From an uncultured Bacteroidia bacterium (lineage in GTDB: Bacteria; Bacteroidota; Bacteroidia; Bacteroidales; F082): DNA of 43,024 bases. The notes beneath the pieces are model-generated. The model saw nothing but the letters and a program-made list of their open reading frames with translations. It made no database searches and was not told where the DNA came from. A program made the translations under genes and the position numbers. Shown here in pieces: positions 25,543 through 33,200 of this stretch (position 1 is its first letter; each line of letters starts with the position of its first letter). The stretch spans positions 1 through 43,024 of the forward strand of contig CADCML010000043.1 of the NCBI GenBank assembly GCA_902802535.1. The letters are read 5' to 3'.

Positions 25543-25929
25543 TTAATCCGTTACCGTAAACTCACCATAATACACATCACCATCGGGGAAGGTGAAAGTA
25601 ACGATGTAGTCACCGGTGTCGGTGATGAAATACAGATAGCCATTGGGCGTTTGCACGGATAGGCAGTCCACCGTAGCACCAGTGGCTGTGGCCACTTCAA
25701 TGGTCACTTGGCCGAGATTCTCGGTAAAAGCAACAAAAAGCACATGGTCGTCTTGAGTAGCTGAAATGCTGCAACTCTTATCAACACCCCCATGGTGAGC
25801 TTTCCTTATTACAATTGTTGGGGTCCCTACTCCTTTCCCGTTTTCCGTTCTGGCTGCGCCGCTGGCGTAGCACAATGCTCCTGAAAGGACTAAGCAGAGC
25901 ATCAGAACCATTTCCTTAAATTTAATCAT
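25543..25929 (-). CDS. DUF3244-like small secreted protein
   Basis: From ATG 25929 the product is 128 residues with signal MIKFKEMVLMLCLVLSGALCYA. A ~85-residue beta-sandwich follows: SISATQDDHVLFVAFTENLGQVTIEVATATGATVDC..., ending with GDYIVTFTFPDGDVYYGEFTV. This is the layout of DUF3244 domains, small Ig-like secreted proteins of Bacteroidales. It is the first gene of a minus-strand operon with a promoter core at 25978-25985 and direct repeats upstream. A frame extending to 25980 crosses the promoter and is rejected. Confidence 0.75.
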   Translation of the reverse strand: MIKFKEMVLMLCLVLSGALCYASGAARTENGKGVGTPTIVIRKAHHGGVDKSCSISATQDDHVLFVAFTENLGQVTIEVATATGATVDCLSVQTPNGYLYFITDTGDYIVTFTFPDGDVYYGEFTVTD

Positions 25930-25977
25930 AGTTTTGTGTTTTGAATGGATTGTTTTGTGTGCTTGAATATTCAAGAG

Positions 25978-25985
25978 CAAAAATA
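25978..25985 (-). promoter_or_regulatory. Promoter core of the DUF3244 operon
   Basis: TATTTTTG on the minus strand, about 48 bp before the ATG at 25929. Confidence 0.6.
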
Positions 25986-26015
25986 GAGCATGGCCACAAC
26001 GCTAAAACCATTTAG

Positions 26016-26036
26016 TGTTGGAATTATGTTGGAATT
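26016..26036. promoter_or_regulatory. Direct repeat TGTTGGAATT x2, possible activator site
   Basis: TGTTGGAATT occurs at 26016-26025 and 26027-26036, 11 bp apart, so one helical turn. It lies about 31-51 bp upstream of the -7 core, the usual place for an activator. The neighbouring TPR-HTH gene is a candidate partner (inference). Confidence 0.5.
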
Positions 26037-26088
26037 GTTATTATACAGTATATTACAAACTGATATTCAACGATATAAATAAAACACC

Positions 26089-26128
26089 AAGGCTGTTTTG
26101 AGGCAAGAATTAGTCTCAAAACTGCCTC
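26089..26128 (-). terminator. Hairpin behind the TPR regulator gene
   Basis: AGGCTGTTTTGAG and CTCAAAACTGCCT pair with one mismatch around a 14-nt loop. On the minus strand a T-rich stretch follows. Located 52 bp after the stop of the regulator gene. Confidence 0.65.
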
Positions 26129-26179
26129 TATTCATCATTTTAATATGCGTTTTATTCCATCAGATTCTCTGATTTGTCG

Positions 26180-28078
26180 TCAAGATAATCCTTGGAAAGA
26201 GGAAAACTTTATAAGATAGTCCTTCAGATTTTCGTCTAATCCCAGCAAGTCTTTTAGGGTGTTGGCTCTTTTCTTGATGGCCGAATACGATTTGTTTTGT
26301 AGCACGGCTATCTGCCGCTCATCCAAACCCATCAGGTAAAATTGGCAGAGTTGCAAATCGTCATGGCTCAACTTCGGATATTTGCCCAATAGAATAGATT
26401 CAAAATTTTCATAATGCTTCAAAACAGCCGCTTTCAATGCGGCAGCATCTTCATCGGTGAATGACACATATTTTTCGTGGCTGTTTCTTGCTGTGATGCG
26501 TTGGCTACGGATACTGTCATTGAGTTTGCAGCATATTGCTTCTTTCATGAAAGCCTCACGTCGTTTCTCCGCCTCTTCACGCTGTTGACCCAAGGCTTTT
26601 TCCAATGCGTTCACCTGCTCTTCCCATTGCTGAAGACCTTGTTTCATTTTCTCTTTCTCCCGTTGACGGGCTATTTTCTCCTTCGCAAGCTGATAGTTCT
26701 TCTCCTCCAAAAGAGTTTCGGCTTCGGTTTGCTGCTTTTTTAACAATTGCCTTCCCCTAAGTTTTACCACAATAAAAACGCATAATGCAACCACAACCGC
26801 AACAGGGATTATGATTCCCATTGCCCTGTTGACGGCTTTTTCCCGTTCTTCTTCAGCTTGCTTTTCCTGCTTCTGGGCCATGTGGTTTTTGAACAATTCA
26901 TTAATCTTTGAAGCATCATTCCTCTTTTCTATTTCTGTCATAGTACAATCTGCAAGAAAAGACAAATACCGGTTAGCTTTTACGGAATCTCCCTTCATCT
27001 GATAATAATTGCATAAGTTATCCGCAGCAACGATTTTGGATGAAATGTCTTCTTGCTGTTCAAATACGGTTTCCAAATAGAAACGCGAAGCATCATACTG
27101 CTTACTTTCAAAAAGTATGTTTCCAAAAGTCAAAAACCGAGTTGTCTTTTCGTCCTCATCAGAAACAAGCGAAACCACATGTTCCAAATCTTTTATGACA
27201 GAATCCAAACATAACCCATTATTATAGTCAAGTATAGCCTTAGATGTAAGAATATCCCGATAATGAATATTATCATTGTCTGGCAAATATGCCAGTGCCC
27301 TATCGTAATAGAAAGCAGCACTGTCTTTTTGTTTGGCGATGTCAAATTGGACTCCAAGGCAATATAAAAATTTAGATATACCGTATTTAGAAGTTGGCTC
27401 TATTCTACAATAGTACAGCGCTTGTTTAAAACAAGTAATGGCAGGCTCGGCCAACAATTGTTCTTCAAACATCTCGCCAAGACGACCATAGGCATAAGCC
27501 ATAAATCTTGCCTTTTTCCCCACTAATTCCTTCTCTACAAAACGCTCTTCCATGATTTCCAGTGCCTTAAGGTATTCCGCGCAGGCCTCCACTGCGCTGT
27601 CGTTCTCGTAATAGCCTACACCATTAATATAATGGGTGCGGGCAGAGAGGAAGAAGTGGTCATTATTGGAGTTAGGCTTGTGTTTTGAATCCCACTTACC
27701 CCTTCGCAAAGGGGGAGCCTGCCGCACGAGGCTGTCGAAATAGGAAACGGCTTGCTGCAGTTCGGGGCGGTTGGTTTGGGCGCAGTCGTTCTTGTAGAGC
27801 AGCTCGGCCAACAGCAGGTGGGCGTAATGGCGGTTGTATTCCGTTGCGGTAGAGACACAAAACCTTGCGCCTTTACAATCGGTGTCGAAACAGGGCAACA
27901 GGCGCATCAAGGCACTGTCGGGCTGCTGCCACATCAGGCTGTCGATGGATATCAATTCTGAGGATGCGATGGCGGTTGGAGACGCGATTGATCGCGTCTC
28001 TACAGGGTCATTGTGGCATGACGTGCAGGCGGCCAGGGCCAACAACAGCAGCAATAAATATCTGCCCTTCAGATACAT
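26180..28078 (-). CDS. Membrane-anchored TPR protein with coiled coil and C-terminal HTH-like domain
   Basis: This 632-residue protein starts with a lipoprotein-like or anchor segment (YLLLLLLALAACTSC). Tetratricopeptide-like helical repeats fill about residues 80-370 (for example AEYLKALEIMEERF, AITCFKQALYYCRI, AAFYYDRALAYLP). One membrane helix follows at ~418-440 (GIIIPVAVVVALCVFIVV), then a charged coiled coil (~440-510). The C-terminus (LSHDDLQLCQFYLMGLDERQIAVLQNKS...KKRANTLKDLLGL) resembles a LuxR-like HTH. Such Bacteroidetes proteins probably sense something with the periplasmic TPRs and bind DNA in the cytoplasm. It lies between gltS (23 bp upstream) and the DUF3244 operon it may control. 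Confidence 0.75.
   Translation of the reverse strand: MYLKGRYLLLLLLALAACTSCHNDPVETRSIASPTAIASSELISIDSLMWQQPDSALMRLLPCFDTDCKGARFCVSTATEYNRHYAHLLLAELLYKNDCAQTNRPELQQAVSYFDSLVRQAPPLRRGKWDSKHKPNSNNDHFFLSARTHYINGVGYYENDSAVEACAEYLKALEIMEERFVEKELVGKKARFMAYAYGRLGEMFEEQLLAEPAITCFKQALYYCRIEPTSKYGISKFLYCLGVQFDIAKQKDSAAFYYDRALAYLPDNDNIHYRDILTSKAILDYNNGLCLDSVIKDLEHVVSLVSDEDEKTTRFLTFGNILFESKQYDASRFYLETVFEQQEDISSKIVAADNLCNYYQMKGDSVKANRYLSFLADCTMTEIEKRNDASKINELFKNHMAQKQEKQAEEEREKAVNRAMGIIIPVAVVVALCVFIVVKLRGRQLLKKQQTEAETLLEEKNYQLAKEKIARQREKEKMKQGLQQWEEQVNALEKALGQQREEAEKRREAFMKEAICCKLNDSIRSQRITARNSHEKYVSFTDEDAAALKAAVLKHYENFESILLGKYPKLSHDDLQLCQFYLMGLDERQIAVLQNKSYSAIKKRANTLKDLLGLDENLKDYLIKFSSFQGLS
27849..28003. 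repeat. Two palindromic elements inside the TPR regulator coding sequence
   Basis: GAGACGCGAT / ATCGCGTCTC (27979-28000) is a perfect 10-bp-arm palindrome flanked by TAC on one side. A second, decayed copy lies at 27849-27876 (GTAGAGAC...CTTTAC with the centre AAAACCTT). Both keep the reading frame and encode VETRSIAS and GARFCVST. The GTAGAGACGCGAT-type palindrome is a dispersed repeat in several phyla, so these look like in-frame REP insertions. Confidence 0.7.
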
Positions 28079-28101
28079 AAATTGTTAGGTTCAGGGAACC
28101 G

Positions 28102-29517
28102 TCATTCCGTTTTTTTCTTCCGCTTGAAAATCTTCGTTCGCAGCATAAACACGGTCAGTCCGACCCAAAAGACGACCAAAACGCCCAGCGTAATCCAAGT
28201 GGCGTTTAGGCTTTGCGGGGCAAAGCCCATCAATAGCAATACAGGGAAGCCCAACACAATGGCCGAAAGAGTTTGCAGCACGAGATTGTTGGCGGCGGGC
28301 GTTTCAAACTTCGGGTCGATTTCGCGGAGCAGGATCATGCCGTTGCTCGCCGTGCCCGTCAACATCCCGAACATCGAGAAGAAGCCTTCGTACTTATAAT
28401 TGGGATACAGGTGCTTGCTGATGGCCAGCACATAGAAGAAGGTGACGATAGTGCCCAAAGTGACGATGATGACGAAAGGCAGCACAAACTTGCCGAACTC
28501 CTCGAAGCTGATGGCCGCCGTGCCAGCCACAATCATGATGTCGAAGCAGAAACCGCTAATGCGGTTGAGCATGTAGTTGTTGATGTACTCGCGGCTCATC
28601 AGTTTGGCCTTCTTGAAACGGCTCAAAACCCACTTGAAGAAAATACCGAACAGCGTGCCTATCAAAAAGTTGAAGCCCCAGAGCATAGGTTTCAGGGTGT
28701 TGGTGCCGAAGTTGCCCAACTCCAAATGCTGGATCCAGTTGGTGAACAAAAAGACAAGGAAATAGACGAACAGCACCATGCAAATCTGCATCGACAGCTT
28801 GTCGACGGACTCAGCATCGGGAATTTCGTTCTCGCCTTCGTAGTCTTCCAATTTATTCATCTGAGCCTCAACGATTTTCTTTCTCGAAAGGATGCCTCTA
28901 CGCCGCAATATGTTCATGTAAATCACACCTACCACGCTACCGACGATGAAACCCGTGGCCGCAATGGAGAGGCCGAAGTCGGCACCGGGGAAGTCCATGC
29001 CCTGCTGGGTGGCCCAACCTGTGAAAATCTTGCCGAAGTTCAAGGCCTGTCCCGGCCCTTGACCGAAGCCCATCGGGAGCAGCAAGCCGGCGGCGTAGAA
29101 CAACCGTTTGCCGAAATAGAAGAACAAAATCGAGACGATGAGGCCCACAATGCCTTGGATGACGTAAGTCGAGGCCGTCAATGCACCCGTCTCAATCACC
29201 TTCATCGGCGTGGATTTCGACTCTATCTTGTTGTTTTTCAATGCCAAGGCAACAAAACCCAAACCCAAGGCATGATAAGTCACGATTTCCATCACGGGTT
29301 TGTTGATGAGGTCGCGACAGTTGGGGAACGCCTTGAAGATGAGCAGCAGCAAGCCGCCCAACAAAGCCGAGGGCAGCAGGCTCTTGTTCAAGAACGGGAT
29401 TTTGGTTCTCAGCACGTTACCCAGAAGCAGGGCCGTCGCCAGAATGCAGAATTGTACCAACCATTGCCAAGCCTGGGGCTGGTCAAAGGTCATCACTGAA
29501 GTATCTAAAAGTAACAT
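28102..29517 (-). CDS. Sodium/glutamate symporter family protein (GltS-like)
   Basis: Starts at ATG 29517 (MLLLDTSVMTFDQPQAW); an earlier in-frame start at 29601 lies upstream of the promoter core and is rejected. The 471-residue product has about ten membrane helices in two inverted halves. The family signature GLLLPMGFGQGPGQALNFG is here, with a second half MFGMLTGTASNGMILLREIDP that mirrors it. Likely imports an anionic amino acid with Na+. The C-terminal tail is basic (RTKIFKRKKKTE). The TPR regulator gene follows 23 bp downstream on the same strand. Confidence 0.87.
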   Translation of the reverse strand: MLLLDTSVMTFDQPQAWQWLVQFCILATALLLGNVLRTKIPFLNKSLLPSALLGGLLLLIFKAFPNCRDLINKPVMEIVTYHALGLGFVALALKNNKIESKSTPMKVIETGALTASTYVIQGIVGLIVSILFFYFGKRLFYAAGLLLPMGFGQGPGQALNFGKIFTGWATQQGMDFPGADFGLSIAATGFIVGSVVGVIYMNILRRRGILSRKKIVEAQMNKLEDYEGENEIPDAESVDKLSMQICMVLFVYFLVFLFTNWIQHLELGNFGTNTLKPMLWGFNFLIGTLFGIFFKWVLSRFKKAKLMSREYINNYMLNRISGFCFDIMIVAGTAAISFEEFGKFVLPFVIIVTLGTIVTFFYVLAISKHLYPNYKYEGFFSMFGMLTGTASNGMILLREIDPKFETPAANNLVLQTLSAIVLGFPVLLLMGFAPQSLNATWITLGVLVVFWVGLTVFMLRTKIFKRKKKTE

Positions 29518-29537
29518 AGTTATATGGATTTTGGCCG

Positions 29538-29545
29538 CAAAGATA
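29538..29545 (-). promoter_or_regulatory. Promoter core of the gltS-like gene
   Basis: TATCTTTG on the minus strand, 21 bp before the ATG at 29517; divergent from the chromate-transporter promoter. Confidence 0.6.
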
Positions 29546-29576
29546 CTGTATTTTTGATTCAATGGATAAAAACCTG

Positions 29577-29584
29577 TAATTTTG
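29577..29584 (+). promoter_or_regulatory. Promoter core of the chromate transporter pair, 4 bp from the start codon
   Basis: TAATTTTG ends 4 bp before ATG 29589. With a normal start point the transcript would begin at or next to the ATG, that is, be leaderless. Confidence 0.55.
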
Positions 29585-29588
29585 CAGC

Positions 29589-30233
29589 ATGAAAAAGCCA
29601 CTGCAACTCTTTCTGACCTTCTTTAAAATCGGTGCATTCACCCTCGGCGGAGGCTATGCCATGCTCTCGATGGTGGAGAAAGCCGTCGTTGACCAAAAGA
29701 GATGGATTCCCACCGACGAGTTTTGGGACATGATTGCTGTGGTTCAGTCGCTTCCGGGTGTGTTTGCAGTCAATACGGCCTTGTACGTCGGGCATCGAGT
29801 GGCTGGCACAAGAGGCGCTTTTGCAGCCATGCTGGGTGCCATCATCCCGTCCATCACCATCATTCTGCTGTTGGCCACGGTCTTCCGCGAGTTCCGGAAC
29901 CAACCCGTGGTGGAGCGCATCTTCAAGGGCATCCGTCCTTGCGTGGTGGCTCTCATCCTTGCTCCTTCTCTGCGTATGATTAAGTCGGCCAAGGTGACGT
30001 GGAAAACCGCCATCATTCCCATTGTTACGGTGATTCTCATTTGGTGGTGCAAGGTTTCGCCGGCATACGTCATCCTTGCCGCCATTGCGGGCAGCCTCAT
30101 CTACGCGATTATTATCGGACGCAAGACCGCAAGACGCGAGACACGAAACGACAAAACTATAGATAACGGCGCTTCGTCCCGCGTCCAAAAGTCCCCTGTC
30201 CCACGTCAAAACGAAAAGGAGGCCAGGCCATGA
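29589..30233 (+). CDS. Chromate transporter, first half-size subunit
   Basis: This 214-residue protein is of the CHR (ChrA) family, in the half-length form where two genes replace one fused protein. It starts LQLFLTFFKIGAFTLGGGYAMLSMVEKAVVDQKRW, the CHR signature, then SLPGVFAVNTALYVGHRVAG and several membrane helices. The last ~30 residues are polar. CHR proteins pump chromate out in exchange for sulfate or act as anion transporters; the true substrate here is unknown. The stop overlaps the next gene (ATGA). Confidence 0.9.
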   Translation: MKKPLQLFLTFFKIGAFTLGGGYAMLSMVEKAVVDQKRWIPTDEFWDMIAVVQSLPGVFAVNTALYVGHRVAGTRGAFAAMLGAIIPSITIILLLATVFREFRNQPVVERIFKGIRPCVVALILAPSLRMIKSAKVTWKTAIIPIVTVILIWWCKVSPAYVILAAIAGSLIYAIIIGRKTARRETRNDKTIDNGASSRVQKSPVPRQNEKEARP

Positions 30234-30769
30234 TTTACCTGCAACTGCTTTGGGTTTTCGTGAAAATCGGCGTGTTGGGCTTCGGCGGCGGCTATGCCAT
30301 GCTGTCGCTCATCCAACACGAGGTGGTGGAGCATTACGGCTGGATGACAACGACAGATTTCACCGACATGGTGGCCATCTCGCAGATGACTCCCGGCCCC
30401 ATTTCCATCAACTTGGCGACTTATGTGGGCTATACCACAGGAGGTTTGGGGGGCTCGTTGTTGGCCTCGTTTGCGCTTTGCCTGCCTTCCATCATCATGG
30501 TATATCTCATCCTCAAACTTTTCATGAGCAAGAAAAACAACACCTTGATGGACAACACCTTGAAAGGTTTGAAACCCGCCATCGCCGGACTCATCTTTGC
30601 CGCTGGCCTCTCGATGATGAACCTGCAGAACTTCCCCGACTTCGGTCGCGGACAATACAACATCAGCGTGATTATCTGCGTTTTGGCGTTCGTGGCCTCG
30701 TATTTCTTCAAGGCTAATCCGATATTGCTGATTGTTTTGTCGGGCTTGGTGGGGTTTATAGCATATTAG
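30230..30769 (+). CDS. Chromate transporter, second half-size subunit
   Basis: This 179-residue CHR-family protein is homologous to the gene before it: LQLLWVFVKIGVLGFGGGYAMLSLIQHEVVEHYGW, then SQMTPGPISINLATYVGYTTGG, then about five membrane helices. Short-chain CHR pairs are thought to work as heterodimers with opposite topology. The ATG overlaps the stop of the first subunit by 4 nt. Confidence 0.9.
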   Translation: MIYLQLLWVFVKIGVLGFGGGYAMLSLIQHEVVEHYGWMTTTDFTDMVAISQMTPGPISINLATYVGYTTGGLGGSLLASFALCLPSIIMVYLILKLFMSKKNNTLMDNTLKGLKPAIAGLIFAAGLSMMNLQNFPDFGRGQYNISVIICVLAFVASYFFKANPILLIVLSGLVGFIAY

Positions 30770-30806
30770 CCAGCATCCTCCGCGCCAACGACTGGCCTCT
30801 GCTTCA

Positions 30807-30941
30807 TCACTTTTTCAGGTTCTTTGTATAAATAAGATAACGCCGTTCGACAATATGGGCGTATTTCTCGCAAAACACATCGAGCGACTTATGAGTGTTG
30901 TAGCTGGATGACTTCACTTCTACGAGCATAATCTTGGCTTT
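30807..30941 (-). pseudogene. Fossil 3' end of a DUF4143-type ATPase gene
   Basis: On the minus strand about 44 codons up to TGA at 30807 read AKIMLVEVKSSSYNTHKSLDVFCEKY..., then RRYLIYTKNLKK. This is the C-terminal PD-(D/E)XK-like tail of AAA ATPases with DUF4143 (core VEVKSSSY.THKSLD). A TAA just upstream and the lack of any ATPase sequence before it show that only the tail is left. It is a different subfamily from the intact ATPase at 31852-33066. The rest of 30945-31150 is AT-rich with no gene seen. Confidence 0.75.
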
Positions 30942-31123
30942 TTAGTAATGATAAAAAAAAACTTGAGACGATTTAATTTGCAAGTTCTTTATATTCAAGC
31001 GATTAAAAATGAATTTATATCAAGTTATTATTTTACTGTTACTTAGACCATTTTATCCAAAAATACCGAAATGTTTTTGTTCGATTTCTCCAATAATACG
31101 TAAATCTTATTATTTTCTTCTTC

Positions 31124-31169
31124 CCCCTCTCCTATTTCCTCGCTTTTCCGTAACTTTGCAGGTTCAATT
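31124..31169 (+). repeat. 46-bp duplicated promoter block, copy 1
   Basis: 41 of 46 bases match 37077-37122, including CTCTCCTATTTCC, CGCTTTTCC and CTTTGCA. The -7 core TAACTTTG is at 31151-31158, 20 bp before the DUF1016 start. See the copy ahead of uvrA. Confidence 0.85.
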
Positions 31170-31177
31170 GCGCTGCT

Positions 31178-31864
31178 ATGGAAAACAACAATTCGCCCAT
31201 CCCACTTTCACAAGCTGTCGAGGCCATCAAAACCGCCATTCTGCAAGGGCAATACGAGGCATTGAAAGATGTCAATCGTGTGCAACTTGCCGTGTATTTC
31301 GCCATTGGGAAATATTTGTCGAAAAACACGCGAAAAGGTGTTTGGGGCCTGGTGCCTTGAAGAAAATCAGCGAGCAACTGCGAAAGGAATTGCCCGGACT
31401 TCGTGGGTATTCGGAGACCCAATTAAAGGATATGAGAAGGTTTTACGAGGCATGGACACTTTTGGATGGAGACAATTCATGTGCCGAGGGTAATGCAGCA
31501 GTTGCGACCACAGAAATGCTTCCGATGAATTCGGCGGTTGCGACCGCCCAATTAGCATCGACAAATTCGGCGGTCGTAACCGCCGAATTACAAACAACTG
31601 CAAATCAAATAGATATTTATCACACAATAACCATTCCCAACATAGCTGAATTCCCTGTCGAGGACTTCTTCTAACTGCCATTTACCCATCATTCTATGCT
31701 AATTTTGCTATGCAAAGAAATGGATTCACGCTATTATTACATCCCATCGTACAGCCGAAGAACACCTTCCCATTGAGGCCCACGAAAAACTCATCAAGCA
31801 AAAAGTCTTCGAAAACCAGGATGAGATTCCAAATAACTTTGTTAAGTCCACTCAAAACCCTTTC
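31178..31864 (+). pseudogene. DUF1016 (YhcG-like) nuclease, 5' part, frameshifted and interrupted
   Basis: Starts MENNNSPIPLSQAVEAIKTAILQGQ and reads DUF1016_N up to GKYLSKNTRKGVWG. One missing base near 31350 then ends the frame at 31360. The correct sequence (GALKKISEQLRKELPGLRGYSETQLKDMRRFYEAW) continues in another frame, with three 12-residue repeats and EFPVEDFF, to a stop at 31674. Beyond it, LPFTHHSMLI...KEMDSRYYYI and, after another shift, HRTAEEHLPIEAHEKLIKQKVFENQDEIPNNFVKST are still recognisable. The next ~110 residues, including the catalytic core, are missing; the ATPase gene lies there. Family members are PD-(D/E)XK nucleases near restriction systems. Confidence 0.85.
31488..31590 (+). 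repeat. Three 36-bp palindromic repeats in the DUF1016 remnant
   Basis: Units are spaced exactly 36 bp apart (key GTTGCGACC at 31501, 31537; GTCGTAACC at 31573). They encode NAAVATTEMLPM, NSAVATAQLAST and NSAVVTAELQTT. The third is a perfect palindrome with arms AATTCGGCGGT / ACCGCCGAATT. A fourth copy lies in the 3' fragment at 33220-33244. Confidence 0.88.
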
Positions 31865-33066
31865 AGCAGAAACTCATGCAGACCGAGATGAATAATGCCA
31901 TCGATGTTATCACGTTTCACCAAAGGCGACATGGAAATCACATATTTCGGATGGTTGTCGGCAATGCGCCTCAAAACGCCAAACTCCCGTTCCTTCGTCT
32001 CTTCCGTGGCAATCAGATAGCACACTTGCACATAGACCTGCTGTTTCCTTTTCGAGCAGACAAAATCCACCTCACCAGCCTGCAACTGCCCTACCCTAAC
32101 CTCATAACCTAAGCGAAGCAATTGCAGATACACCACATTTTCAAGCACTTTCTCGATGTCTTTTTCGCGTTGGGTGTTTTCAGAAAGCAAGTTTCGCAAG
32201 CCGATATCCTCGAAGTAAAACTTACCATTTGTTTCGAGCAGTTTCTTCCCGTGTATGTCGTAGCGCGGCACACATTTCAGCAGATAAGTTTCCTCAAAAA
32301 AGGAACTGTAGTCCAAGACGATGTTGGAGGAAACTATCGTGCCATGGCTTTTCATGTAATTGCTGATGTTGTTTGCCGAGATAGGTTTACCCGTATTGTC
32401 GGCCAAAAACAAAAGTAACTTGTTCAGAAACGGCACGTTACGAATGTTGTGTCGCTCAATGATGTCCTTCAGTACGACCGTGTTCAACACACTTTGCAAA
32501 TAGTCATGGATGCGTTCCTCGCTCTCCAATCCGATTTGACGCAGTCCTGGCAAGCCACCATAATTCAAATACTTATATAAAGAGCTTTCGTTGTCCTCCA
32601 AGTTATGAAAAACCAGAAACTCGGAATAGGATAGTCCGTGGATGTGGATTTCTTGATAACGCCCTGACAACAAGGTACTTAAATCGGAAGAAAGCATTTT
32701 GGCATTGCTGCCAGTGACGATGATGTCGGTGCGTTCCTCGGTGCGGTAACTCCTCACCGAGCGTTCCCATTCGGCAATGTCCTGTACCTCGTCGATGAGG
32801 ATATAGTTTTGCTTTCCGATGGCAAACCGTTCATCAATGTATTCATTCAAGGTGGTGTAATCCTTGATGGCATCGAACTCTTTTTTTTCTTTGTCGATAT
32901 AAATGACATTGGCGTCAGGTTCGTTTTTATGCCGCAACACAAAGTCTTTCAGCACATAACTCTTCCCGATGCGACGTTGTCCAACCAGCACGATAACACG
33001 TCCTTTTCCCAACCATCCATCTACTTTTTCGGCATAGTAATTTCTTGAAATCAAGTCCATAAGCAT
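31852..33066 (-). CDS. AAA-type ATPase with C-terminal DUF4143-like domain
   Basis: About 404 residues from ATG 33066; ATG 33060 (MDLISRNYYAEK) is as likely, and a TTG at 33111 inside the upstream repeats is rejected. Walker A is VLVGQRRIGKS, Walker B ILIDEVQDIAEW, and an arginine-rich sensor region follows (VTGSNAKMLSSDLSTLLSGRYQEI). The C-terminus (GYEVRVGQLQAGEVDFVCSKRKQQVYVQVCYL) is a degenerate PD-(D/E)XK-like fold typical of DUF4143 proteins. Function is unknown. The gene is antisense to, and placed inside, the broken DUF1016 gene. The -7 core TATATTTG is at 33079-33086. Confidence 0.88.
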   Translation of the reverse strand: MLMDLISRNYYAEKVDGWLGKGRVIVLVGQRRIGKSYVLKDFVLRHKNEPDANVIYIDKEKKEFDAIKDYTTLNEYIDERFAIGKQNYILIDEVQDIAEWERSVRSYRTEERTDIIVTGSNAKMLSSDLSTLLSGRYQEIHIHGLSYSEFLVFHNLEDNESSLYKYLNYGGLPGLRQIGLESEERIHDYLQSVLNTVVLKDIIERHNIRNVPFLNKLLLFLADNTGKPISANNISNYMKSHGTIVSSNIVLDYSSFFEETYLLKCVPRYDIHGKKLLETNGKFYFEDIGLRNLLSENTQREKDIEKVLENVVYLQLLRLGYEVRVGQLQAGEVDFVCSKRKQQVYVQVCYLIATEETKEREFGVLRRIADNHPKYVISMSPLVKRDNIDGIIHLGLHEFLLKGF

Positions 33067-33078
33067 AGATTTTCGCTG

Positions 33079-33195
33079 CAAATATACAATTTTATTGTTT
33101 ATGGACAACAAAAATTGAAATTTTTATAATTTTATTGTCTATGGACAACAAAATTCGTGTTTTGATGGGTTTTGTGGTGTGTGGACAACAAAATT
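33079..33195. promoter_or_regulatory. Promoter and three 40-bp-spaced GGACAACAAAA sites of the ATPase gene
   Basis: GGACAACAAAA starts at 33103, 33143 and 33183, exactly 40 bp apart. The middle copy is an inverted repeat AATTTTATTGTC / GACAACAAAATT around tatg, with one mismatch. The first copy overlaps the -33 region of the minus-strand promoter (core 33079-33086). This looks like an operator array for the ATPase gene. Confidence 0.7.
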
Positions 33196-33200
33196 GTCGA

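Noticed and set aside
28273-29499. A 408-residue plus-strand frame
   Set aside because: It is antisense to the GltS-like gene, very His/Glu/Gln-rich, and shows no domain.
31009-31177. N-terminal extension of the DUF1016 frame
   Set aside because: The extension is AT-rich, crosses the promoter core at 31151-31158 and has no family similarity.
31488-31590. CRISPR-like array with 36-bp period
   Set aside because: Only three units, no unique spacers, and the units are translated in the DUF1016 frame.
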